Assembly (NCBI GenBank): GCA_024639885.1
Contig: JAHEGD010000011.1
Coordinates: 1 to 44,984, forward strand
Source of the DNA: Porticoccaceae bacterium
Lineage (GTDB): Bacteria > Pseudomonadota > Gammaproteobacteria > Pseudomonadales > Porticoccaceae
Reading direction: 5' to 3'
Length of the DNA: 44,984 bases
Shown here one piece after another: positions 21,304 through 29,584 of the stretch. A program made the translations under genes and the position numbers. The notes under the pieces were generated by a model. It worked only from the letters and a program-made list of their open reading frames with translations, made no database searches and was not told where the DNA came from. Every line of letters starts with the position of its first letter. Position 1 is the stretch's first letter.

Positions 21304-21349
21304 GGCCACAAAAAAGGCGCCCACTCTGTGAGGCGCCTTTTTTGTGGCC
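21304..21349. terminator. Bidirectional Rho-independent terminator after nhaB
   Basis: A perfect 18-bp inverted repeat (21304-21321 with 21332-21349) surrounds a 10-base loop. The GC core GGCGCC is flanked by A6 on one side and T6 on the other, so it can terminate in both directions. It ends nhaB transcription and could also stop transcription from the epimerase remnant side. Confidence 0.92.
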
Positions 21350-21406
21350 GCGTGCTTGCCCGCTGTTTAGCGGCCGGCCTGCCGGGCGGCCGTCAGATAC
21401 TCTGCC

Positions 21407-21586
21407 AGCCACTAGGCTGGCGATATCGGCAGCCTCGCCGCGGATATAGGTCACCCCCTCGACGTGGTTGGCTTCGCTGCCGGTAAAATAGTTGTCGACG
21501 ACTGTCACTGCGTACTGGCTGCGCAGTGCGCGGCAGAGGTGGAAGCCGATAAACCCGGCGCCACCGATGACTACAGCATGATTCAT
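21407..21586 (-). pseudogene. N-terminal fragment of an NAD-dependent sugar epimerase/dehydratase
   Basis: About 60 codons encode the start of an extended short-chain dehydrogenase: the Rossmann motif GGAGFIG at residues 8-14, then VTVVDNYFTGS and a GEAADI segment typical of nucleotide-sugar epimerases. Homology then stops at GC-rich hairpins (including a 7-bp stem at 21404-21421), and the frame runs meaninglessly into the nhaB terminator. A complete member has about 310 residues, so over 80% is missing. No ribosome-binding site precedes the ATG at 21586. I read it as a decayed remnant, with the left boundary approximate. Confidence 0.72.
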
Positions 21587-21683
21587 AAGCGTTGGCACTG
21601 TATTGCTGAATAATGAGGTGGTGGATTGTATAGACTTATCCGCCAGACCCCACCGTGCAGTCGCCTCACTGAGCGCGCTGGCG

Positions 21684-21689
21684 TATAAT
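21684..21689 (+). promoter_or_regulatory. -10 box candidate for pyrDK
   Basis: A perfect TATAAT lies 30 bp before the ATG of the pyrD-pyrK fusion gene, a good distance for a short leader. The hexamer 17 bp upstream (TCGCCT) is not a recognisable -35, so the promoter may need an activator or may be weak. Confidence 0.45.
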
Positions 21690-21718
21690 CTCGGTCTACC
21701 GTCCGCTACCCTAGAGTG

Positions 21719-23386
21719 ATGCCCATTTTGACTGCAGCCAACCCTTTTGACAGCCAGCCAACCTTCTTCGGCAAGACCCTTTCAGGCCCGTTTACGATAC
21801 CCTCTGGGGTAGTCACGACGATGCCGTCAATCATTCAGTACTTCTTCGACAATATCCCTGAAGTCGGGGTGATCACCACCAAAAGCATTGGCTTAGAGCC
21901 GCGCCTGGGCAACCGCGAGCCAGTACTCAGCCAGTACGCGCCGGGCTGTTTCGTCAACGCCGTCGGGCTTACCAACCCCGGTGCGCACCGCTCTCTGGAG
22001 CTACTCGGCCAGCTGCGGGTACCTAAAGACAAATTCCTGCTCACCTCCATCTTCGGCGGTAGCGTCGAGGAATTTGTCGAGGTCGCCAAGATCCTCGCCC
22101 CGGTCTCAGACGGGCTTGAGCTCAACCTCAGCTGCCCCCACGCCACCGGCTACGGTATGGCGATGGGACAAGACCCTGAACTGGTGCGTGAAATTACCGC
22201 CGCGGTTAAAGCGGTGGTCGACATCCCGGTTATCCCCAAACTGACCCCCAACACCCCCAACATTGGCGAGATTGCCAAAGCGGCAGCTGCCGGTGGCGCC
22301 GACGCCATCTGTGCGATCAATACGCTCGGCCCTGGCTACACCAGCGCCCATGGCCAACCGGTACTGAGCAATGGCAGCGGCGGCATGTCGGGCAAGGCGG
22401 TGCTGCCGATTGCACTCAAGTGCGTTCGCGAGATTGCCGCTGCCGTCGACCTGCCGATCATCGGCTGCGGTGGTGCCAGCTCGGCCGCCGATGCACACGC
22501 CTTCCGAGATGCCGGCGCAACCATCATCGGTGTCGGCTCCAGCTTGGTCGGGCTGACCACCGATGAGATCGAGCACTACTTCACGGCGCTCGGCCGCGAC
22601 TTGATACTCAGCACCAACAACGCTGAACAGCGTATCCGCTACGACATCGATATGCAGTTTAGCCCCGTCACCTTGGTCTCCAACCAGCGCGTCTGCGACG
22701 ATATCGCGGTGCTCACTTTTGATCGGCCAGTCAATGTACAGGCCGGTGAATTCATCTTTTTGTGGCTGCCTGGGCTGGGCGAAAAGCCATTCTCGGCGCT
22801 CACCGATGATCCGTTTGCGCTGGTGGTGATTAATGTTGGCGAGTTCACTGGCAAACTGCTTGAACTTGAGCCCGGCACCGAGGCCTATGTGCGCGGCCCG
22901 CACGGTATCCCCGCTGCGCCGCCCGAGAACAGCAAAATTATGGCCGTTGCCGGCGGCACCGGCTTGGCGGCGGTCTACCAGCTGGCCCGCGACTTTGGCG
23001 ATGCTGAACTGTTTATCGGCGCGCGCACCGCAGAGCGGCTCTACTTTTTAGAAGAGAGCCGCAAGATTGCCACCGTCCATGTCGCCACTGATGACGGCAG
23101 CGAAGGCTATCAGGGTTATGTCAGCGAGATGCTGCGCGAGCGGTTAGCGTCGATGAGCGCCGTCGAGCTGGCCACGCTGGTGTTTTACAACTGCGGCCCC
23201 GAGCCGATGGTCCACGCCGCCGAAGCGGTCCAGCGCGAATACTGCCAGGACGAGCAGATCTTCAGCGCCATCGACTACCAGACTAAGTGTGGCGTCGGCC
23301 TCTGCGGCGCCTGCGCCGCCCCCGATGGTCGCCGGCTCTGTGTCGACGGCCCGTTCCTCGATCGTCGCCCGGCGGTCTACCCCTAG
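21719..23386 (+). CDS. Fused dihydroorotate dehydrogenase (PyrD class 1B) - PyrK electron-transfer protein
   Basis: One 555-residue chain joins two proteins of pyrimidine synthesis that are normally separate. Residues 1 to about 310 are a soluble class 1 dihydroorotate dehydrogenase: FMN/orotate-binding ITTKS, NAVGLTNPG, INTLGPG and GGMSGKAVLPIAL are present, and the catalytic base is Cys139 in LSCPH, as expected for class 1. Residues from about 315 to the end are PyrK-like: an FAD-binding barrel with EKPFSAL, an NAD-type GGTGLAAVY, and a C-terminal [2Fe-2S] site with Cys524, Cys529, Cys532 and Cys541. The enzyme should pass electrons from dihydroorotate to NAD+, unlike the quinone-linked class 2 PyrD usual in gammaproteobacteria. 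I chose ATG 21719; the GTG just before it is also possible. Confidence 0.88.
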   Translation: MPILTAANPFDSQPTFFGKTLSGPFTIPSGVVTTMPSIIQYFFDNIPEVGVITTKSIGLEPRLGNREPVLSQYAPGCFVNAVGLTNPGAHRSLELLGQLRVPKDKFLLTSIFGGSVEEFVEVAKILAPVSDGLELNLSCPHATGYGMAMGQDPELVREITAAVKAVVDIPVIPKLTPNTPNIGEIAKAAAAGGADAICAINTLGPGYTSAHGQPVLSNGSGGMSGKAVLPIALKCVREIAAAVDLPIIGCGGASSAADAHAFRDAGATIIGVGSSLVGLTTDEIEHYFTALGRDLILSTNNAEQRIRYDIDMQFSPVTLVSNQRVCDDIAVLTFDRPVNVQAGEFIFLWLPGLGEKPFSALTDDPFALVVINVGEFTGKLLELEPGTEAYVRGPHGIPAAPPENSKIMAVAGGTGLAAVYQLARDFGDAELFIGARTAERLYFLEESRKIATVHVATDDGSEGYQGYVSEMLRERLASMSAVELATLVFYNCGPEPMVHAAEAVQREYCQDEQIFSAIDYQTKCGVGLCGACAAPDGRRLCVDGPFLDRRPAVYP

Positions 23387-23454
23387 CTGGCGGCAGCGCC
23401 AAGCCCACCGGTTCTGTCGCGCCACAAACCGCCCTAGCTAACAGGCTAAGACCA

Positions 23455-23488
23455 AAAAAACCGGCGCAGTCACCTGCGCCGGTTTTTT
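23455..23488. terminator. Bidirectional terminator between pyrDK and fadA
   Basis: A perfect 15-bp stem (23455-23469 with 23474-23488) has a 4-base loop, a CCGGCGCAG core and A6/T6 outer tracts. It lies between two convergent genes and can serve both. Confidence 0.93.
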
Positions 23489-23509
23489 GGGTCTAACCGA
23501 ACCGGGCGC

Positions 23510-24697
<1,188 letters not shown>

Positions 24698-24728
24698 CTA
24701 AAAATTGGGCAATGGGCGGCGCTGGCAA

Positions 24729-26885
24729 TTAATACCAGCTGCCGCCGTTGGCTGCTTTGTCGCGCATCGACTGGGTCGGCGCGTAGAGCGGGCTGATGTG
24801 GGCGTACTTGTCACCGGCGGCGCAGATGTTGTCCAAGCCGGTCTCGTCCATCCAGCGGCACAGACCGCCGCGGAATACCGGGAAGCCAACGCCGTAGATG
24901 AATGCCATATCGGCCTCGGCCGGTGAGGCGACAATGCCCTCGTCCAGACAGTGAACTAGCTCAGTGGCCATGGCGACCATCATACGGTCGATGATCTCCT
25001 GCTCGTCGAACTGCTTGGCTGCGCCGAAGGCGCTCTCAAGCATACCGACAGCCACTTCATCCACTACCTTAACGCGACGGCCGCGCTTGTCTTGCTCGTA
25101 CTTGTAGAAGCCCTGGCCACTTTTCTGGCCGAGCCGGCCGGCGTTGTACATCATCACCGCGGCGGCTTCGCTCTCAGGCTTGATGAAGCGCTCGCTGAGC
25201 CCTTCAATCATCACGTCGTAGCAGTGCGCCAGGGTGTCGATACCGACCACGTCCATCAGGTAGCCGGGGCCCATCGGCCAGCCCCACTTCTCCATCACTT
25301 TATCCACTTGGCGGAAGTCCGCGCCTTCGCGCAGCAGCATCTCAAAGCCAAACATGTAGGCGAACAGCACCCGATTGACTAGGAAGCCGGGGCAGTCGTT
25401 GACTACGACCGGCTTTTTGCCAAGGCCGAGCGCATAGTCGACAACACTGGCGATGGTCTCGTCAGAGGTCTTCTCGCCGCGGATAATCTCGACCAGCGGC
25501 ATCGCGTGGACGGGGTTAAAGAAGTGCATACCGGCGAAGTTTTGCGGCCGCTTGAGCGCCGTCGCCAAGCTGGTGATAGAGATCGTCGAGGTATTCGATG
25601 TGATCACCGCGTCGTCGCTCATCTGGCTCTCAACGTCGGCCAGCACCACTTTTTTAACTTTTTCCAACTCGACCACCGCCTCAACCGCGATATCGCACTG
25701 GTCGATCCCCTCATAGGAGAGCGTCGGGCGAATCTTGGAGAGCGTCTGCAGTGATTTAAGCGGTGCCATGCGGCCTTTGTCGACGCGCTTGGCAAGCAGC
25801 CCACTGGCCTCGTTCATGCCCAGCTCAAGCGCCGGGTTGTTGATGTCTTTCATCAGCGCCGGGTAGCCCTTAATGGCATTTTGGTAGGCGATACCGCCAC
25901 CCATGATGCCGGCACCGATCACCGCGGCAGATTTAACTTTTTTACCGCCGCTCTTGAGCAGCTTGGTCTTGTCTTTGGCGGTTTTACCCAGGTACTGGTC
26001 GGCCAGGAACATACCGACCATGGCGCGCGCCTGCGGGGTCTGGCTGAGTTTAAAGAACCCTTCGGCCTCGACCATCAGCGCCTCGTCGCGGCCCATCCGC
26101 GCCGCTTTGGCCATCGCATCTACCGCGGCAATCGGCGCCGGGAAGTTGCGGCCTGCTTTGCCGGCGATCATCGCCCGCACCGTGGTGGTCGACATGCCCA
26201 GCTCGATATCGTTGAGCTGCAGCGCGGCGTTTTTAGCGGCGCGGCGGCTGCGGTACTCCAGCTTGCCGGCAATCGCTTCACCCAGCATCGCCAGGGTAAC
26301 ATCGCGCAGCGCGTCGGGGGCGACTACTGCGTCTACTGCACCGGCTGCCAGGGCTGCGTCGGGGCGCTGCTGGGCAGCGCCGGCGATCCACTGTGCGGCG
26401 GTATCAAAGCCGATCAGACGGGGCAGCCGCACGGTGCCACCCCAGCCCGGCATAATGCCGAGGTTGATCTCGGGCAGGCCGACTTGGGCAGCGCTGCTCA
26501 TCACCCGCAGGTCGGCGGCCAGACAGACCTCAAAACCACCGCCCAGGGCGAAGCCGTTGATCGCTACCGCGGTTGGGTAGGGCAGCTCCTCGATGCGGTT
26601 GAGATTGCCGTTGTTCTTGCCAGCCCAGCCCAAAAACTCCTCTTTGCCACTGCCAAACAGACCGACAAACTCGGTGATGTCGGCGCCGACCACAAATACC
26701 GGCTTGGCGCTGGAGAGCAGCAGCCCAGTCACGCCGCTGGCGGAATCGAGCGCATCGAGCGCGGCGCTCAGCTCGGTGACGGTGGCGGCATCAAATTTGT
26801 TAACCGATTCATTTTTATTGTCGAAGCAGATTTCGGCAATGCCGCTATCGTGCTGGGTCAGTGAAAGCGTGTTACCCGTGTACAT
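24729..26885 (-). CDS. fadB: Fatty acid oxidation complex alpha subunit
   Basis: FadB carries enoyl-CoA hydratase and L-3-hydroxyacyl-CoA dehydrogenase activities, with isomerase and epimerase side activities. The 718-residue protein has an N-terminal crotonase domain with Glu119 and Glu139 at the same positions as in E. coli. It continues with an NAD-binding GAGIMGGGIA around residue 325, the dehydrogenase catalytic His near residue 450 in FFNPVHAMPLVE, and two C-terminal helical domains. The ATG at 26885 follows AAGGAG. The 285-bp gap to the symporter operon contains AT-rich stretches, but I could not assign a FadR-type site. Confidence 0.97.
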   Translation of the reverse strand: MYTGNTLSLTQHDSGIAEICFDNKNESVNKFDAATVTELSAALDALDSASGVTGLLLSSAKPVFVVGADITEFVGLFGSGKEEFLGWAGKNNGNLNRIEELPYPTAVAINGFALGGGFEVCLAADLRVMSSAAQVGLPEINLGIMPGWGGTVRLPRLIGFDTAAQWIAGAAQQRPDAALAAGAVDAVVAPDALRDVTLAMLGEAIAGKLEYRSRRAAKNAALQLNDIELGMSTTTVRAMIAGKAGRNFPAPIAAVDAMAKAARMGRDEALMVEAEGFFKLSQTPQARAMVGMFLADQYLGKTAKDKTKLLKSGGKKVKSAAVIGAGIMGGGIAYQNAIKGYPALMKDINNPALELGMNEASGLLAKRVDKGRMAPLKSLQTLSKIRPTLSYEGIDQCDIAVEAVVELEKVKKVVLADVESQMSDDAVITSNTSTISITSLATALKRPQNFAGMHFFNPVHAMPLVEIIRGEKTSDETIASVVDYALGLGKKPVVVNDCPGFLVNRVLFAYMFGFEMLLREGADFRQVDKVMEKWGWPMGPGYLMDVVGIDTLAHCYDVMIEGLSERFIKPESEAAAVMMYNAGRLGQKSGQGFYKYEQDKRGRRVKVVDEVAVGMLESAFGAAKQFDEQEIIDRMMVAMATELVHCLDEGIVASPAEADMAFIYGVGFPVFRGGLCRWMDETGLDNICAAGDKYAHISPLYAPTQSMRDKAANGGSWY

Positions 26886-27170
26886 AAAGGCTCCTTGGGT
26901 GGTTGGCTGGTAGGTAAGCTATTAACAGTATCGATAATCGCGGCGCGCAATCGGCACGCCGCACGGCTACCTGAACATCATTCCACCACCGCGCCGCGCT
27001 GGCAATCGTCGCGACGCGGTTTGTGTGGCTTGGCAGTTCTCAATTGGCCGGCACCGGTTATTTTAACCTTCTAATACCAATGTCGAGTATCACCCCCCGC
27101 CGCCGGTTGGTAAATTCTCAGCGTCCCTCAACTCCTATAACAGGATTACAACAAAAGGAAGGTGGCAACT

Positions 27171-27434
27171 ATGTCTGATAGCAACACGCAAGCAAGTGCC
27201 TATTGGAAGGAGAACCTCGCGATCATCATCAAGATTATGGTCGTCTGGTTTGTCGTTTCATTTGGCTTCGGGATCCTCTTGGTCGATGAGCTCAACGCAA
27301 TCACTCTGGGTGGTTACAAGTTGGGCTTCTGGTTCGCCCAGCAAGGGTCAATTTACGTCTTCGTCGTTCTAATCTTCTACTACGCCAAGAAGATTGAGCA
27401 GCTCGACGAAAAATACGACGTCCACGAAGATTGA
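27171..27434 (+). CDS. DUF4212 small subunit of a sodium:solute symporter
   Basis: The 87-residue protein has two membrane spans (about 17-41 and 54-74) and belongs to the DUF4212 family of putative symporter small subunits. It contains the typical YWKENL start and the YYAKKIEQLDEKY tail. It occupies the place that YjcH (DUF485) has beside ActP in E. coli. I chose the ATG at 27171, 8 bp after AAGGAAGG; the GTG three codons upstream overlaps that site. It is 27 bp upstream of the large symporter gene. Confidence 0.9.
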   Translation: MSDSNTQASAYWKENLAIIIKIMVVWFVVSFGFGILLVDELNAITLGGYKLGFWFAQQGSIYVFVVLIFYYAKKIEQLDEKYDVHED

Positions 27435-27461
27435 TCATCGATAACAAGAAGGGGTAGCACT

Positions 27462-29246
27462 ATGGATCTACAAACCTTGACCTATACCGTGGTGGGAGCA
27501 ACATTCTTGCTCTACATCGGTATTGCCATTTGGGCCCGGGCGGGAACCACCGGGGAATTTTACGTTGCCGGCAAGGGCATCGGCCCTATTCAAAACGGCA
27601 TGGCCACCGCGGCGGACTGGATGTCTGCAGCGTCGTTCATCTCGATGGCGGGCTTGATCGCCTACATGGGTTACGGCGGCTCGGTGTTCCTGATGGGCTG
27701 GACTGGCGGCTACGTGCTACTGGCACTGCTGCTGGCACCTTACTTGCGCAAGTTTGGCAAGTTCACCGTGCCCGAGTTCATCGGCGATCGCTACTACGGT
27801 AACTCGGCGCGTATCGTTGCCGTGATCTGTCTGATCATCGCCTCGGTCACCTACGTCATCGGCCAGATGAAAGGCGTTGGCGTCGCGTTTTCGCGTTTCC
27901 TTGAAACCGATTACGACACCGGCCTCTACATCGGCATGACGATCGTGTTCATCTACGCTGTTCTCGGCGGCATGAAGGGTATCACCTACACCCAGATCGC
28001 CCAGTACTGCGTACTGATCTTCGCCTACACCGTTCCCGCTGTGTTTATCTCACTGCAGCTGACCGGCAACCCGATCCCACAGCTGGGCCTCGGCTCGGCG
28101 ATGGCTGACGGCAGTGGCACCTTTATGCTCGACAAGCTCGACCTGGTCATTCAAGACCTCGGTTTTGGCGAGTACTCAGAAGCGAAACGGTTGAGCACAC
28201 TGAACATGTTTGCCTACACCATGTCGCTGATGATCGGTACCGCTGGCCTGCCGCACGTGATTATCCGCTTCTTCACCGTACCTAAAGTCCGCGACGCGCG
28301 CACTTCAGCCGGTTGGGCGCTAGTCTTCATCGCTATCCTCTACACCACTGCCCCGGCAGTTGGCGCCATGGCGCGCTTGAATCTGATGGACACCATCCAG
28401 ATCGGTGAAGTGGGCAGCCCTGAAGGTAACCTCGCCTACGAAGATCGCCCGCAGTGGTTCAAAAACTGGGAGCAGACTGGTCTGTTACAGTTTGAGGACA
28501 AAAACGGCGACGGTCGCATCCAGCACTACAACGACAAAAACCCCGAAATGGCCGCCAAAGCAGCCACCTTCGGCTGGGCTGGTGACGAGATGGTCAAAGT
28601 CGACCGCGATATCATCGTACTGGCCAACCCAGAGATCGCCAAATTGCCAAACTGGGTAATCGCCCTGGTGGTAGCCGGTGGTCTGGCGGCGGCACTGTCT
28701 ACTGCAGCTGGCCTGCTATTGGCCATCGCCTCGTCGATCTCGCACGACCTGCTCAAAGGCATCATCATGCCCGACATCTCTGAGAAGAATGAACTGATGG
28801 CCAGCCGCGTTGCTATGGCAGGTGCCATCGCTGTGGCCGGTTACCTCGGCCTCAATCCTCCCGGGTTTGCCGCAGGTACCGTGGCACTGGCGTTCGGTTT
28901 GGCGGCATCGTCAATCTTCCCGGCGCTGATGATGGGTATCTTCTCAACCAAGATGAACAAGGAAGGCGCTATCGCCGGTATGGTTGCCGGTATCGCGGTC
29001 ACCCTGTTCTACGTATTCCAGCACAAAGGCATCTTCTTCATCGCCGACTGGAAATACCTCGAGTCTTGGGGCAGCAACTGGTTCTTCGGCATTGAGCCCA
29101 ACGCGTTCGGTTTTGTTGGTGCCATTGTTAACTTTGCGGTCGCCTTCGCGGTCGACAAAGTCACCCCGGAACCGCCGCAACACATCCAGCAACTGGTTCT
29201 CGACGTGCGCACCCCGCGCGGCGCGGCAGACGCTGTAGAGCACTGA
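27462..29246 (+). CDS. Sodium:solute symporter, VC_2705 family (probable acetate/monocarboxylate uptake)
   Basis: This 594-residue SLC5/SSS transporter has about 13 membrane spans. It resembles ActP-type acetate permeases, with GTTGEFYVAGKGIGPIQNG and AADWMSAASFISMAG near the N-terminus and GLPHVIIRFFTVP in the middle. Family VC_2705 pairs with DUF4212 proteins, as here. The neighbouring CrbS/CrbR system, known to control acetate use in Vibrio and Pseudomonas, supports acetate or a similar acid as substrate. A long hydrophilic insert before residue 390 contains an EF-hand-like loop, D346-K-N-G-D-G-R-I. The ATG follows AAGGGG, and a terminator follows the gene. Confidence 0.9.
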   Translation: MDLQTLTYTVVGATFLLYIGIAIWARAGTTGEFYVAGKGIGPIQNGMATAADWMSAASFISMAGLIAYMGYGGSVFLMGWTGGYVLLALLLAPYLRKFGKFTVPEFIGDRYYGNSARIVAVICLIIASVTYVIGQMKGVGVAFSRFLETDYDTGLYIGMTIVFIYAVLGGMKGITYTQIAQYCVLIFAYTVPAVFISLQLTGNPIPQLGLGSAMADGSGTFMLDKLDLVIQDLGFGEYSEAKRLSTLNMFAYTMSLMIGTAGLPHVIIRFFTVPKVRDARTSAGWALVFIAILYTTAPAVGAMARLNLMDTIQIGEVGSPEGNLAYEDRPQWFKNWEQTGLLQFEDKNGDGRIQHYNDKNPEMAAKAATFGWAGDEMVKVDRDIIVLANPEIAKLPNWVIALVVAGGLAAALSTAAGLLLAIASSISHDLLKGIIMPDISEKNELMASRVAMAGAIAVAGYLGLNPPGFAAGTVALAFGLAASSIFPALMMGIFSTKMNKEGAIAGMVAGIAVTLFYVFQHKGIFFIADWKYLESWGSNWFFGIEPNAFGFVGAIVNFAVAFAVDKVTPEPPQHIQQLVLDVRTPRGAADAVEH

Positions 29247-29269
29247 GGCAACCCCTCACCCGCTCAACC

Positions 29270-29305
29270 AGGGGGAGCGCTACTGCGGTAGCCTCCCCCT
29301 TTTTT
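29270..29305 (+). terminator. Rho-independent terminator after the symporter gene
   Basis: A GC-rich stem (AGGGGGAG pairing with CTCCCCCT, continued by GCTAC with GTAG and a single-base bulge) has a 4-base loop and is followed by a run of six T. It separates the symporter operon from the small ORF and crbS. Confidence 0.88.
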
Positions 29306-29353
29306 ATTGGGTAAAGTAACCCTCGCAAGCCATAACAATAACGAGACACCCCT

Positions 29354-29578
29354 ATGATGCTTATTATCGAGATAGCGCTGGTTCTCAGCGGTATCATCAC
29401 CATTGTTACCTCACTGTTTTACTACTACCGTCGCACCGGCGACCGCGTTCAACTCGGCCAGCTAGTGCGCGGCAAACTGGAGCTCGACGGCCGCGAGTTT
29501 CTGTTCAACCGGGTCGGTCTCTACCTGCTGGCGATGGGCGTGATGATCCGCTACGTCAACCAGATCTTTCTCGGCTAA
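29354..29578 (+). CDS. Unrecognised 74-aa two-span membrane protein upstream of crbS
   Basis: The 74-residue product has two hydrophobic stretches (about 3-25 and 53-72) separated by a charged loop with RRTGDR and KLELDGREF. The start is the ATG at 29354; a second ATG follows at once. Only a weak GAGA precedes it. Its stop lies 6 bp before the GTG of crbS, which has no good ribosome-binding site, so crbS translation probably depends on this ORF. I do not recognise the family. Its place between the symporter and the sensor kinase suggests a link to one of these. Confidence 0.75.
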   Translation: MMLIIEIALVLSGIITIVTSLFYYYRRTGDRVQLGQLVRGKLELDGREFLFNRVGLYLLAMGVMIRYVNQIFLG

Positions 29579-29584
29579 ACCGCC

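Noticed and set aside
25881-26864. 327-aa plus-strand open frame
   Set aside because: It lies entirely antisense to fadB; third-position GC bias of a real gene creates such shadows, and the product has no recognisable domain.
27020-27055. Sigma-54 promoter before the symporter operon
   Set aside because: TTGGCA and TTGGC elements occur, but the distance between the GG and GC dinucleotides is 13 rather than 10 bp.
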